Shown: positions 19,082-28,592, numbered from the stretch's first letter. The stretch is DNA of 64,000 nucleotides from Methylotetracoccus oryzae (GCF_006175985.1 NZ_SRSH01000020.1:32764-96763), one strand, 5' to 3'. Made by a program: numbers and translations. Notes: generated by a model from the sequence alone, not told the origin.

Positions 19082-21904
19082 CTAGACCAGTGCCACCTGG
19101 CCGGTCAGCAGGGTCGCGTTGGCCTCGACGACGCCGATCAGTGTCAGCTCCGTGGCGCTGACAGGGTTATCGATGGAGGTGCCGGTGCTGCTTTCGGTGT
19201 AGAGCCACAGGGTGCTGTGATGGCTGCCGGTAGTGTTGTCGTTGACCAGCAGCAGGGTGCGCTGGCCCTCGGCGACGGTCAGGCGGAATTCGGCGTTGAG
19301 TTCGGTGGCGAGGGCCGTCGCGTTGGTCAGGTCGCTGGTCGCGAGGCCGTCGTTGGCGGTACCCCCCAGATACAGCGCTTCGGTGCTCGCAAGATTGACG
19401 GCGGTGTTGCTGTTGTTGGACGTTCCGCTACGGCCGAAGCTCAGGGTGCCGCTGGCGTTGTCGTCGAGCCAGACGCGCAAGGTGCTGCTGAGGTCGATGG
19501 TATCGGTCTGGGCAGCGGTTCCAGTCGCGTCGAATTTCCGAATCACTTCGCCCAGGCCACCCTCGCTGAGATCCCCGTAGACGGCATGATCCTTGAGATT
19601 GTCGCCGCTGTTGCCGAAGTCGAGCGTGTCCCTGCCGAGTCCACCGTAGAAGGTGTCGCCGCCGGTGCCGCCGTACAAGCTGTCGTCGCCCGCGCCGCCG
19701 AACAGACTGTCGTTGCCGTTGCCGCCGAAAAGTTTGTCGTCGCCGTCGTCACCGAACACGCTGTCATCGCCGCCCGCCGCATAGAACACGTCATCGCCGG
19801 TGGAGCCGTTGAGCGTGTCGGCGACGGTGGAACCGGTGCGGACAGTGACCGTTTCGTCATGGCTCAGGCCGGTCTCGTCGGTGGCGCGCAAGATGAGTCG
19901 ATGGGTGGCATTGGTACCGAGGAGCGTGCTGCGAGTGACGTTGCCGTCGGTCAGGCTGAAGCCGGCACTGCTGCCGGGAAGCAGGGCGTAGGTGAAGGCG
20001 GAGGAATCGGCATCGCTCGCGTCCAGGGTGGCCAGCACTTCGCCGGCTTTGGGCAGGGTGCCGTTGGCCGGCACGGCCGCGTTCCAGCGGATATCCGAGG
20101 GGGGCGCAGCGACGATATCGGACTGGCCGATGATCGTGATGGCAATGGTCCGCGTGGTGCCGTCGGCGGTGAGGACGTCGAACCGATCCTGCAGTTCCTC
20201 ATCGGTCGCCAGCGCATTCACCGTGCCATTGGCGTTATCGAGGATATACGTCCAGGTGCCGTCGACGGTCAGGGTGAAGCGGCCATAGCCCAGGCTGCTG
20301 ACGGTGGGCGAAGTGATGGCCTGGAAGCTTGCGGGACTGTCGATATCGGTGACGGTCAGGGTGCCGGTGACGCTGTTCGGCGCGGCGTCCTCAATGATAG
20401 AGCCGGTGAGGGTGCCGCCAACCTCGGCGGGGTCGTTGACATTGGCAATGGTCAGCTTGAAGGGCGGCGCCGCGATGGCGGCGCCGCTGCTGTCCGTGGC
20501 TGTCAGGAGTATGGAGACCGTACCGACGTCGTCGTTGGTCGGAGTGCCGCTGAAACTGCGGGTCGCGGCGTCGAAGCTGAGCCAGGCGGGCAGTGCGGCT
20601 CCGTCGGCAAGGGTCGCGGTAAAGGTCAGTATATCGCCGGCATCGACATCGCCGAACGTGCCGGCGGGAACGGTGAAACCGAACGGGGCGTCCTCGATCG
20701 CTGACTGGTCGCTCAGCGGAATGAGGAGGATCGGAGCGTCGTTGGTATTGACCACGGCGATGTCGAACGTATCGCTGGCGGTTTCGCCGGAGGTGTCGGT
20801 GGCGGTTACGGTCACGCTGACGGTGCCGACAGCGGCGTTCGGCGGGGTGCCGAAGAATCCGCCGGTACTCGAATCGAAGCTGAGCCAGGCGGGCAGCGCT
20901 GAGCCATCGGCGAGGCTGGCGGTATAGGTCAGCGTGTCGCCGGCGTCGACGTCGCTGAAGGTGCCGGCGGGGACGGTGAAGTTGAACGGGGTGTCCTCCA
21001 GGGCGAACTGATCGCTCAGCGGCGTCACGACGGTCGGGGCAGTGTTCGTCGAGTTCGCAAGATTTTCGAAATAGTTCAGGTTGCCGTCGTTTCCACCGAC
21101 GATGATGTCGACGTCCCCGTCGGCGTCGAGGTCGGCCAGCGTCGGCAGGCTGAAAAACGGCCCCGCGTCGATCCCCCCCAGGGGATTGTCGGTGCCGGCG
21201 CGTTCGATGAAGATTGGGGCTCGGGCGGTGCCGATGTTCTCGAAGTAATGCAGCAGGCCGTAGGTTTCCCCGACGACGGCGTCGAGGTCGCCGTCGCCGT
21301 CGAGGTCGGCCAGGGCCGGCGCGCTGTCACCGCCGACGTCCAGTCCATTGAACGGGTTAGCCGTGCCGGTGCGCGCGGTGAACACCGGTGCCGTGGCACT
21401 TCCCGTATTCTGAAGATACTGCAGGGTGCCCGAACCTTGGCCGATGATGGCGTCGAGGTCGCCGTCAGCATCCAGATCGGCCAAGGTCGGGATGCTGAAA
21501 GAATCCACCGAAATGCGATTGAAGGGATTGGCCGTACCGGTGCGTGCGGTGAAGACCGGTGTCGTGGCACTGCCGGTATTCCGGAAATAGCTTAAATCTC
21601 CATCGGCATTACCCATCACGGCGTCGAGGTCGCCATCGCGGTCGAGGTCGCCCAAAGTCAGGGCGACATAGGGTCCTACGTCGATACCGTCGAAGGGATT
21701 GCTGCTGCCGGTGCGTTCGATAAAGATCGGCGCGGTGGCACTGCCGACGTTCTCGTAGTAGGACAGTTGTCCGCTGCTGCTCCCGACGACGGCATCGAGG
21801 TCGCCGTCACCGTCGATGTCAGCCAGACTTGGTGTGCTGTCCGTGCCTTCATTGAACTCATTGAAGGGATTCGCGGTACCGGTCCGTTCAGTGAAAGTAC
21901 TCAT
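19082..21904 (-). CDS. Large secreted RTX protein with FG-GAP, cadherin-like and calcium-binding repeats
   Basis: This 940-residue protein starts at ATG 21904, with GAGG six bases upstream. It has no N-terminal signal peptide. Residues 6-290 are five tandem 57-residue FG-GAP/VCBS-type repeats, each with a calcium loop of the form DxDGDGDLDAVVG and an RTGTANPF element. Two cadherin-like Ig domains follow (each with DVDAGDTLTYTASLADGSALPAWLSF-like sequence), then a VCBS-like domain and a block of RTX nonapeptides (GGDDSVFGD, GGNGNDSLF, GGAGDDSLY). The C-terminal 150 residues end in hydrophobic VVEANATLLTGQVALV. RTX proteins are exported by type I secretion through an uncleaved C-terminal signal, but no transporter genes lie nearby. 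A surface adhesin or matrix protein is the most likely role; no catalytic domain is visible. Confidence 0.88.
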   Translation of the reverse strand: MSTFTERTGTANPFNEFNEGTDSTPSLADIDGDGDLDAVVGSSSGQLSYYENVGSATAPIFIERTGSSNPFDGIDVGPYVALTLGDLDRDGDLDAVMGNADGDLSYFRNTGSATTPVFTARTGTANPFNRISVDSFSIPTLADLDADGDLDAIIGQGSGTLQYLQNTGSATAPVFTARTGTANPFNGLDVGGDSAPALADLDGDGDLDAVVGETYGLLHYFENIGTARAPIFIERAGTDNPLGGIDAGPFFSLPTLADLDADGDVDIIVGGNDGNLNYFENLANSTNTAPTVVTPLSDQFALEDTPFNFTVPAGTFSDVDAGDTLTYTASLADGSALPAWLSFDSSTGGFFGTPPNAAVGTVSVTVTATDTSGETASDTFDIAVVNTNDAPILLIPLSDQSAIEDAPFGFTVPAGTFGDVDAGDILTFTATLADGAALPAWLSFDAATRSFSGTPTNDDVGTVSILLTATDSSGAAIAAPPFKLTIANVNDPAEVGGTLTGSIIEDAAPNSVTGTLTVTDIDSPASFQAITSPTVSSLGYGRFTLTVDGTWTYILDNANGTVNALATDEELQDRFDVLTADGTTRTIAITIIGQSDIVAAPPSDIRWNAAVPANGTLPKAGEVLATLDASDADSSAFTYALLPGSSAGFSLTDGNVTRSTLLGTNATHRLILRATDETGLSHDETVTVRTGSTVADTLNGSTGDDVFYAAGGDDSVFGDDGDDKLFGGNGNDSLFGGAGDDSLYGGTGGDTFYGGLGRDTLDFGNSGDNLKDHAVYGDLSEGGLGEVIRKFDATGTAAQTDTIDLSSTLRVWLDDNASGTLSFGRSGTSNNSNTAVNLASTEALYLGGTANDGLATSDLTNATALATELNAEFRLTVAEGQRTLLLVNDNTTGSHHSTLWLYTESSTGTSIDNPVSATELTLIGVVEANATLLTGQVALV
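19600..19820 (-). repeat. RTX calcium-binding nonapeptide block
   Basis: About eight glycine- and aspartate-rich nonapeptides of the GGxGxDxxx type run consecutively near the C-terminus of the secreted protein. They form a parallel beta-roll that folds when calcium is bound outside the cell. Confidence 0.85.
21035..21889 (-). repeat. Five tandem 171-bp repeats encoding FG-GAP/VCBS units
   Basis: The N-terminal third of the RTX gene is built from five consecutive units of 57 codons. Each begins with a variant of (E/A)RTGxxNPF, has the metal loop ADLDxDGDLDAxxG in the middle, and ends YFENxGSATAPxF. Units are similar but not identical, so the array is old enough to have diverged. Confidence 0.85.
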
Positions 21905-22234
21905 GACTGGCCTCGGAAGAAGACGGAGCAAAAGGATCGTAAGCTTGCGTTCACTGAATCTTACATCACGGAACATGCCCGGCGCCGCCGATTCATGCCA
22001 ACGCGAGTCGGTCTTTCCCTTACTGATTCATCGATTGGTGTGCAGCTTCCCGGTGGCCCCGGTGAGATCGATGACGGTGCCGTTGGCGCCGGAGCCGACC
22101 TTGTGGGCAGCCCCGCACCAGATAAGGGTGACGTGGAACGCCGGGGTCGGACCGATGCAACGGACCTTCGCGTGACGCCGCAGGCCATGCCCGGATTGGC
22201 CGCAGGCCGGCGCGAATCGCGATAAACTTCGCCC
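21905..22234. other. Divergent intergenic region between RTX gene and hemN
   Basis: This 330-base region must hold the promoters of two divergent units. I looked for an FNR-type TTGAT-N4-ATCAA site, common before hemN, and did not see one. Short open frames on the minus strand have no ribosome sites or recognisable products. Confidence 0.4.
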
Positions 22235-23623
22235 ATGCAAACTCCCAGCTTCGACACAGCGCTGATCGAGCGCTACGGCGGCCGCGGCCCGCGCTACACG
22301 TCCTATCCCACCGCCGTGCAGTTCCAGCCCGGTTTCGGCGAGGCCGAGTATCGCGCCGAGGTCAGACGTTCCGATGCCGCAGCACCGGATGCGCCGCTAT
22401 CGATCTACGTGCACATCCCGTTCTGTCACTCGTTGTGCTACTACTGCGGCTGCAGCAAGATCGTCACGCGCCATACGGAACGGGCCGAGGACTACCTCGG
22501 ATTGTTGATCCGCGAGATCGAGTTGCAGGGTGCGCTGTTCAGTCGGACGCGCACGGTCGAACAGCTCCACCTGGGGGGAGGCACGCCGACTTACCTCGAC
22601 CGGGAACAGATGCGCCGGCTGTTCGAGGCGCTGAACGCGAATTTCAGCCTGTGCCCGGACGGGCGCCGCGAATTCTCGATCGAGATCGATCCGCGCACGG
22701 TCTCGCCCGCCGATATCGGGGCGCTGGCAGCGTCCGGCTTCAACCGCATCAGCATGGGCGTGCAGGACTTCGAAGCGGACGTGCAGCAGGCGGTGAACCG
22801 CATCCAGTCGGCCGAGGATACCGGGGCGTTGGTGCGCGCTGCGCGTGAAGCCGGATTCGGGTCGGTGTCGCTCGATCTGATCTACGGCCTGCCGCTGCAG
22901 ACCGTTGCCGGGTTCGAGCGAACGCTGGAGCGCGTGCTGGAGATGCGCCCAGATCGCCTGGCCGTTTACAGCTATGCCCACCTGCCACAGATGTTCCGGG
23001 CCCAGCGCCTGATCCATGAAGAGCAGCTCCCGGAGCCCGCCGTGAAACTGGAGATTCTCCGGACCACGATCGAGCGGCTGACTGGCGCCGGCTATGTGTA
23101 CATCGGCCTGGACCACTTCGCGCTGGCCGACGACGAACTCGTCAAGGCCCAGCAGCGCGGTGAACTCCAACGCAACTTTCAGGGCTATTCGACGCACGGC
23201 AATAGCGATCTGGTCGGTCTGGGGATGACGTCCATCGGCCAGGTCGGCGATTGCTATGCACAGAATGCCAAGGAGGTGGCGCCGTACCGCGCCGCTCTGG
23301 AACAGGGCAAGCTGCCGATCGTGAAAGGCCTGCTGATGACGGCGGATGACCGGATCCGCCGCAGCGTGATCCAGGACATCATGTGTCGCGGTGAACTCGA
23401 TTACGCCGCCGTTTCCGAACGGAGCGGTATCGAGTTCGAGCGCTACTTCGCGTCCGAAATCGCCCACCTCCGTCCGCTCGAACGCGACGGTCTGATCGAA
23501 CCGACGCCGACCGGATTCCGTGTTTGCGAGCGAGGGCGCCTGCTGCTGCGGGCGATCGCAATGACCTTCGACGGCTATCTCGCCGCGAATCGTCCGCAGC
23601 AGGCCTTTTCCAAGATCATCTAA
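22235..23623 (+). CDS. hemN: Oxygen-independent coproporphyrinogen III oxidase
   Basis: This 462-residue radical SAM enzyme converts coproporphyrinogen III to protoporphyrinogen IX without oxygen. The radical SAM cluster motif CHSLCYYCGC gives Cys64, Cys68 and Cys71 plus the HemN-typical Cys73, after the family segment YVHIPF. HLGGGTPTYL and the C-terminal HemN domain (ITRRxIQDIMC-like RRSVIQDIMCRGELDY) are present. Length is close to E. coli HemN (457), so this is HemN proper rather than the shorter HemW. It is followed 87 bases later by hemG on the same strand, giving two successive steps of heme synthesis. Confidence 0.96.
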   Translation: MQTPSFDTALIERYGGRGPRYTSYPTAVQFQPGFGEAEYRAEVRRSDAAAPDAPLSIYVHIPFCHSLCYYCGCSKIVTRHTERAEDYLGLLIREIELQGALFSRTRTVEQLHLGGGTPTYLDREQMRRLFEALNANFSLCPDGRREFSIEIDPRTVSPADIGALAASGFNRISMGVQDFEADVQQAVNRIQSAEDTGALVRAAREAGFGSVSLDLIYGLPLQTVAGFERTLERVLEMRPDRLAVYSYAHLPQMFRAQRLIHEEQLPEPAVKLEILRTTIERLTGAGYVYIGLDHFALADDELVKAQQRGELQRNFQGYSTHGNSDLVGLGMTSIGQVGDCYAQNAKEVAPYRAALEQGKLPIVKGLLMTADDRIRRSVIQDIMCRGELDYAAVSERSGIEFERYFASEIAHLRPLERDGLIEPTPTGFRVCERGRLLLRAIAMTFDGYLAANRPQQAFSKII

Positions 23624-23710
23624 ACTTTCGCGGCGCTAAACGCGCACGCCCTTACGTGCTGTCCGGCTTACCTTGAGCCGGCGACGGCGTTCCTCAGTCG
23701 GAGCATCTCC

Positions 23711-24250
23711 ATGACCCGCTTTCTGACCGTTTATTCGACCACCGACGGGCAATGCCTGAAGATCTGCGAGCGGCTGCGTGATCGCTTGGAGCAGGCCGGT
23801 CATGCCGTGACGCTGGTCTCCATCGCCGATGATCCAGGCGTCGATCCCGCCCCCTACGATCGGGTCGTGATCGGCGCGAGCATCCGTTACGGGCGGCATA
23901 GTCCATTGATACTGGCCTATATCAAGCGCTACGCCGCGGTACTGAAGGCCAAGCGCGGCGTCTTGTTCTCGGTTAACCTGGTCGCGCGCAAACCGGGCAA
24001 GGATCAACCCGCGACCAACCCCTATCTGAAGCGTTTCCTCCGCAAAATTCCCTGGCAACCGGAATTCTGCGCAGTCTTCGCCGGCCGGCTGGACTACCCG
24101 CGTTATGGCGCGCTCGACCGCTGGCTCATCCGGATGATCATGTGGGTGACTGGCGGTCCGACGGATCCCAGCGCCGTGGTCGAGTTCACGGATTGGGACC
24201 AAGTGGATGCGTTCGCGCGGCGACTGGTTGCAGCGGCGGATGCGTCCTGA
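23711..24250 (+). CDS. hemG: Menaquinone-dependent protoporphyrinogen IX dehydrogenase (HemG)
   Basis: This 179-residue flavodoxin-fold enzyme oxidises protoporphyrinogen IX to protoporphyrin IX and passes electrons to quinone. The FMN phosphate loop reads YSTTDGQCLKI. VVIGASIRYGRHSP, FSVNLVARKPGKD (the loop that distinguishes HemG from flavodoxin) and RLDYPRYGALDRWLIRMIMW all follow the E. coli HemG pattern. GGAG sits seven bases before the ATG. It is downstream of hemN and probably co-transcribed with it. HemG is largely confined to gammaproteobacteria, which supports the taxonomic guess. Confidence 0.94.
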   Translation: MTRFLTVYSTTDGQCLKICERLRDRLEQAGHAVTLVSIADDPGVDPAPYDRVVIGASIRYGRHSPLILAYIKRYAAVLKAKRGVLFSVNLVARKPGKDQPATNPYLKRFLRKIPWQPEFCAVFAGRLDYPRYGALDRWLIRMIMWVTGGPTDPSAVVEFTDWDQVDAFARRLVAAADAS

Positions 24251-24572
24251 CGGGCCGGATGGCCACTGCCGATCGCCGGTTCCGGTTTCTTGCGTCGCAG
24301 CATGAATGGTTCCGCGTCTTGAGCTTTCCACTCGCAAGGGAAGTCGATAGACTGTAGGCGTCGCTTCGGATATCGTCTGTGTGGAGGCCTCGGATGATTC
24401 TAATTGCCAGAATTACAGGGGTTTTCTGTGGGGTGTCCTGCCACGTGGCGTTAGGTGCCACTGCGCATAGGGTGATTCCCTCCGCTTCCAGTTTGTTCCG
24501 TGCCGCAGGGATCTCGCATTGCGCTGCCGCATCGCGGCCGTTCTGGCGCCTCGTTTTGGCGAGCCTGACGCG
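24251..24572. other. Intergenic region before pycA
   Basis: This 322-base gap contains no convincing gene, and I could not pick a promoter with confidence. Open frames crossing it are only extensions of pycA or short low-quality frames. It should contain the promoter of the pyruvate carboxylase operon. Confidence 0.35.
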
Positions 24573-25991
24573 ATGATCCGCAAGATCCTGATTGCCAACC
24601 GCGGCGAGATTGCCGTGCGCGTGCTGCGCGCCTGTTCGGAGATGGGCATACGCTCGGTCGCGATCTACTCCGAAGCCGACCGCTTCGGTCTGCATGTCAA
24701 GAAGGCGGACGAGTCGTATTGCATCGGTCAGGAAGAACTCGCCGGCTATCTGAATCCGCACCGTATCGTCAATCTGGCGGTCGAAACCGGTTGCGATGCG
24801 ATCCATCCCGGCTATGGCTTTCTGTCAGAGAACCCCCTGCTGGCGCAGATCTGCACCGACCGGGGTGTCCGGTTCATCGGTCCCGACGCGGGTGTGATCC
24901 GTCGCATGGGCGACAAGACCGAGGCGCGGCAGGCGATGATCGCGGCCGGGGTGCCGGTGACTCCGGGTTCCGACGGGAATGTCTCGGGCCTCGACGAAGC
25001 GCTGGCCGTCGCCACCCGTATCGGTTATCCGGTCATGCTGAAGGCCACCTCCGGCGGTGGCGGGCGCGGCATCCGCCGCTGCGACACACCGGCAGCGCTG
25101 GCCCAGAACTTCGATCGTGTCGTGTCCGAGGCGACCAAGGCCTTCGGCAGCGCCGAGGTTTTCCTGGAAAAATGCATCGTCAATCCGCGCCATATCGAGG
25201 TGCAGATCCTCGCCGACAGCCACGGCCAGGTGATTCACCTGTGGGAACGGGACTGCTCCATCCAGCGCCGGAACCAGAAACTGATCGAGATCGCACCGTC
25301 GCCGCAACTGACGCCGGAGCAGCGGTCCCATGTTGGTGAACTCGCCGTGCGGGCCGCCCGCGCGGTGAATTACGAGAATGCCGGCACGATCGAGTTCCTG
25401 CTGACCCAGGACGGCGAGTTCTATTTCATGGAGATGAACACCCGGGTTCAGGTCGAGCACACGATTACCGAGGAAATCACCGGCCTCGACATCGTCAAGG
25501 AGCAGATCCGCATTGCCGACGGTCTGTCGCTGAGCCTGGCGCAGCCCGACGTCGAACTGCACGGCTGCGCGATCCAGTTCCGCATCAATGTGGAGGATCC
25601 GCGCAACGATTTTCTCCCGAGCTTTGGCCGGATCACTCGCTATTATGCCCCCGGCGGCCCCGGTGTCCGGACCGACACCGCGATCTACACCGGCTACCAG
25701 ATTCCGCCGCATTACGATTCGATGTGCGCGAAGATCATCGTCTGGGGTCGGAATTTCGACGAGGCGATCGCGCGCAGCCTGCGTGCCCTGGACGACACGA
25801 TCATTGCCGGTGTGCCGACGACGATGCCGTTCTACCAGGAAATCCTGCGGCATCCCGATTTTCGCAGCGGCCGCTTCGATACCGGCTTTCTGGCCGCTCA
25901 CCCGGAACTGACCCAGTACTCCCTGAAGCGCAGTCGCGACGCCGCCGTGCTGGCGGCCGTCGCCGCGATCGCCGCGCATGTCGGCCTGTAA
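24573..25991 (+). CDS. pycA: Pyruvate carboxylase subunit A (biotin carboxylase)
   Basis: This 472-residue ATP-grasp enzyme carboxylates the biotin carried by its partner subunit. ATG 24573 gives MIRKILIANRGEIAVRV, the standard start of biotin carboxylases. Visible motifs are the ATP loop KATSGGGGRGIRR, EKCIVNPRHIEVQI, and the catalytic region FMEMNTRVQVEHTITEEITG. Taken alone it could be acetyl-CoA carboxylase AccC. Its partner, 19 bases downstream, carries a pyruvate/oxaloacetate carboxyltransferase domain, so the pair is assigned as two-subunit pyruvate carboxylase. The last 15 or so residues are Ala/Val-rich. Confidence 0.9.
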   Translation: MIRKILIANRGEIAVRVLRACSEMGIRSVAIYSEADRFGLHVKKADESYCIGQEELAGYLNPHRIVNLAVETGCDAIHPGYGFLSENPLLAQICTDRGVRFIGPDAGVIRRMGDKTEARQAMIAAGVPVTPGSDGNVSGLDEALAVATRIGYPVMLKATSGGGGRGIRRCDTPAALAQNFDRVVSEATKAFGSAEVFLEKCIVNPRHIEVQILADSHGQVIHLWERDCSIQRRNQKLIEIAPSPQLTPEQRSHVGELAVRAARAVNYENAGTIEFLLTQDGEFYFMEMNTRVQVEHTITEEITGLDIVKEQIRIADGLSLSLAQPDVELHGCAIQFRINVEDPRNDFLPSFGRITRYYAPGGPGVRTDTAIYTGYQIPPHYDSMCAKIIVWGRNFDEAIARSLRALDDTIIAGVPTTMPFYQEILRHPDFRSGRFDTGFLAAHPELTQYSLKRSRDAAVLAAVAAIAAHVGL

Positions 25992-26010
25992 CCCCCCGGA
26001 AGCCCTGCCG

Positions 26011-27813
26011 ATGAGAAAAGTATTCGTCACCGACCTGATCCTGCGCGATGCGCACCAGTCGCTGATCGCGACGCGCATGCGCACCGAGGACATGCTGCCG
26101 ATTTGCGACAAGCTCGACCGCGTCGGATTCTGGTCGCTGGAGGCCTGGGGCGGCGCGACCTTCGATGCCTGCCTGCGTTTCCTGAAGGAAGACCCCTGGG
26201 AACGCCTCCGCGCACTCCGTAGAGCCCTGCCGAACACGCGGTTGCAGATGTTGTTGCGCGGCCAGAACCTGCTCGGATACCGGCACTATGCCGATGACGT
26301 CGTGCGCGAATTCGTGCGTCACGCTGCCGCCGAAGGCATGGATGTGTTCCGTATCTTCGATGCGCTGAACGACAGCCGTAATCTGAGAACCGCGATCGAG
26401 GCGGTCAAGACCGCCGGCAAGCATGCGCAGGGCACGCTGAGCTATACGGTCAGCCCGGTGCATGACCTCGCCGGTTACATGAAGCTGGCGAAGGAACTGG
26501 TCCAGATGGGCGCCGACAGTATCGCGATCAAGGACATGGCAGGTCTGCTGACGCCTACTGCGGCCGCGGAACTGGCGGGCGCGCTCAGCGGCGCCGTCGA
26601 TGTCCCGCTGTTCGTGCATGCGCACGCGACCTCGGGACTGGCCGAGATGTCGCAGCTGAAGGCGATCGAGCACGGTGTCACCCACATCGATACGGCCATT
26701 TCGCCGTTCTCGGGCGGCACCAGCCATCCGGCGACCGAGAGCATGGTCGTCGCGCTGAAGGGCACGCCATTCGACACCGGGCTGGATCTTACGCTGTTGC
26801 AGGAGATTGCCGACTATTTTGCCGGCATCCGTCGCAAATACCGCCAGTACGACAGCGAATTCACCGGCGTCGACAGTCGGGTGCAGACCAGTCAGGTGCC
26901 CGGCGGCATGATGTCGAATCTGGCGCGTCAACTGGAAGAGCAGGGCGCGCTGGACCGGATCCAGGAGGTGTTCGCCGAGATTCCGCGGGTCCGTGCCGAT
27001 CTCGGCTATCCGCCGCTGGTCACGCCGACCTCGCAGATCGTCGGCACCCAGGCTCTGTTGAACGTGCTGACCGGCGAGCGTTACCAGACCATCACCAACG
27101 AGGTTAAGCGCTATCTGCAGGGCGGCTACGGCAAGCCGCCCGCTCCGGTCAATCCGGACGTGCAGCGGCGTGCGATCGGCCATGAACCGGTCATCGACGT
27201 CAGGCCGGCGGACCTCTTGCCGCCCGAGATGGATAAGCTGCGCGCGGAGATTGCCGATCTCGCGACGTCCGACGCCGACGTGCTGCTGTATGCGATGTTC
27301 CCCGAGGTCGGGCGCACCTTCCTGCGCGAACGCAAGGAGGGCACCTTGCAGCCGGAAGCGCTGGTGCCGCCTGAAGCCGTGTCGCGGGCGGTGCCGGTGG
27401 CGCCGGAGGTCCCGACCGAGTTCCGCGTCTCGGTGCACGGCGAAAGTTACGACGTCCAGATCACCGGCGCCAACCTCAACGATCAACGCAATCGGCGCTT
27501 CTATATCACCCTGGACGGCGTGCCGCAGGAGATCGACCTCGAGGTTCTGAGCGGTGTCGAGCGCGGCACGGTCGGCGGGCGCAAGGCGCCGCGGAAGCCC
27601 GGCGATGTCGTGACGACGATGCCCGGAAACATCGTTGCGATTCTCGTCAAGGTCGGCGATCGGGTCGGCGCCGGGGACGGCGTGCTCGTGACCGAGGCGA
27701 TGAAGATGGAATCCGAGATCAAGGCGCCAATCAGCGGTCTGGTCGCCGCCATCCACATCCAGAAGGGCGACCGAGTCAATCCGAACGAAGTGCTGATGGA
27801 GATCGAAGCATAG
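26011..27813 (+). CDS. pycB: Pyruvate carboxylase subunit B (carboxyltransferase and biotin carrier)
   Basis: This 600-residue protein begins MRKVFVTDLILRDAHQSLIATRM, the metal and substrate-binding signature of oxaloacetate/pyruvate carboxyltransferases (about residues 1-290). A conserved PYC/OADA domain follows, and a C-terminal biotinyl domain with EAMKMES carries the biotinylated lysine near residue 567. Family members include oxaloacetate decarboxylase alpha (OadA) and methylmalonyl-CoA carboxyltransferase. Sodium-pump partners (oadB, oadG) are absent and the biotin carboxylase gene is adjacent, so anaplerotic pyruvate carboxylase is the best assignment. The product, oxaloacetate, feeds the TCA cycle. 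Confidence 0.9.
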   Translation: MRKVFVTDLILRDAHQSLIATRMRTEDMLPICDKLDRVGFWSLEAWGGATFDACLRFLKEDPWERLRALRRALPNTRLQMLLRGQNLLGYRHYADDVVREFVRHAAAEGMDVFRIFDALNDSRNLRTAIEAVKTAGKHAQGTLSYTVSPVHDLAGYMKLAKELVQMGADSIAIKDMAGLLTPTAAAELAGALSGAVDVPLFVHAHATSGLAEMSQLKAIEHGVTHIDTAISPFSGGTSHPATESMVVALKGTPFDTGLDLTLLQEIADYFAGIRRKYRQYDSEFTGVDSRVQTSQVPGGMMSNLARQLEEQGALDRIQEVFAEIPRVRADLGYPPLVTPTSQIVGTQALLNVLTGERYQTITNEVKRYLQGGYGKPPAPVNPDVQRRAIGHEPVIDVRPADLLPPEMDKLRAEIADLATSDADVLLYAMFPEVGRTFLRERKEGTLQPEALVPPEAVSRAVPVAPEVPTEFRVSVHGESYDVQITGANLNDQRNRRFYITLDGVPQEIDLEVLSGVERGTVGGRKAPRKPGDVVTTMPGNIVAILVKVGDRVGAGDGVLVTEAMKMESEIKAPISGLVAAIHIQKGDRVNPNEVLMEIEA

Positions 27814-27829
27814 ACCCGACAGCTCTTGG

Positions 27830-27845
27830 GCCGAACCTGTTCGGC
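27830..27845 (+). terminator. Small hairpin after pycB
   Basis: A 6-bp stem GCCGAA/TTCGGC with a CCTG loop lies 17 bases after the pycB stop. It has no following T-run, so it may be a weak or Rho-assisted terminator. Confidence 0.3.
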
Positions 27846-28068
27846 TCGATCCGCCGCTGAGCGAGAGTCCCGTTCTGCGCGATTCCGTTGACATGCGATG
27901 CGGCGACACCCGCGCGCATGCGGCAGCGGTGCGATCGCACCTGATACCGCGCGCTGCTGCGAGCCGATTCAGTCTGGCCGTAAAACGTGCGATGATCAGT
28001 CGACCCTGTTACGAATAGCCGATCTGGCGGTGGCCACAGTGGAACGACGACTGACCTCCGGGGCGTTG

Positions 28069-28494
28069 ATGAGGGCGCTCACGACGCTGTTCGCAGCGGT
28101 GATGCTGACCGGTTGCGGCTGGTCCAACTGGGGAGGCGGTGGTGGCTATCCGGGAGGCTATGGCTATGGTTATCCGGCCTATGGCGGGTATCGTGGAGGC
28201 TATGGTTACCCCCTGTACGGCTACGGGGGCGGGTCGAACGGCTACTACTACGGCTATAACCGCGCCCGTGAGGAAGACTGGCGCCGTTGGCAGGCCTACC
28301 AGTACGGCCTGAGCCAGGGGCGCAAACAGGCGCAGCAGCCGGGAGTGCCCCCGCCACAGGGCGGGAGCCAGCCGCCGCGACAACAGCTACCCTACGGCAT
28401 CACGCGCAATCCCGGTGGCACTTATCATGTGCCGGGACGCGGCAATTTCACTGCCGGCCAGATTCAGAACTACGTCCGCAAGCACCGCCGCTAG
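28069..28494 (+). CDS. Gly/Tyr-rich lipoprotein
   Basis: This 141-residue predicted lipoprotein has a signal peptide MRALTTLFAAVMLTGCG, with lipobox LTGC and Cys15 as the lipidation site. The following 45 residues are almost entirely Gly, Tyr and Pro (repeats such as YGYGYPAYGG), a flexible composition seen in surface proteins. The C-terminal part (QLPYGITRNPGGTYHVPGRGNFTAGQIQNYVRKHRR) is more ordered and basic. ATG 28069 is chosen because it starts the signal peptide; the frame is open further upstream. The function is unknown. It may bind wall or matrix polymers. Confidence 0.75.
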   Translation: MRALTTLFAAVMLTGCGWSNWGGGGGYPGGYGYGYPAYGGYRGGYGYPLYGYGGGSNGYYYGYNRAREEDWRRWQAYQYGLSQGRKQAQQPGVPPPQGGSQPPRQQLPYGITRNPGGTYHVPGRGNFTAGQIQNYVRKHRR

Positions 28495-28592
28495 ATCGAA
28501 GTTGGTTTGGATTCACGGTGGCGGGTGTATCTCACGCGGACGAGGCGGGTGGTCTGGCCAAGGCTGATCTTGCTGGCCTGGAACGGTTCTGA

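Noticed and set aside
18809..20704. Plus-strand open frame of 631 codons rich in Gly, Val and Ala
   Set aside because: It is the complement of the repeat-rich RTX gene; its apparent repeats mirror the real repeats on the other strand.
21961..22257. Short minus-strand frames between the RTX gene and hemN
   Set aside because: Part of one reads protein-like, but it overlaps the start of hemN, lacks a ribosome site and matches nothing I recognise.
24519..24572. Upstream ATG for pycA adding 18 residues
   Set aside because: The family start MIRKILIANRGE begins at 24573; the extra residues have no counterpart in biotin carboxylases.
25801..27909. Minus-strand open frame of 702 codons
   Set aside because: Antisense to pycA and pycB, which are unmistakable; composition is that of a GC-rich shadow frame.
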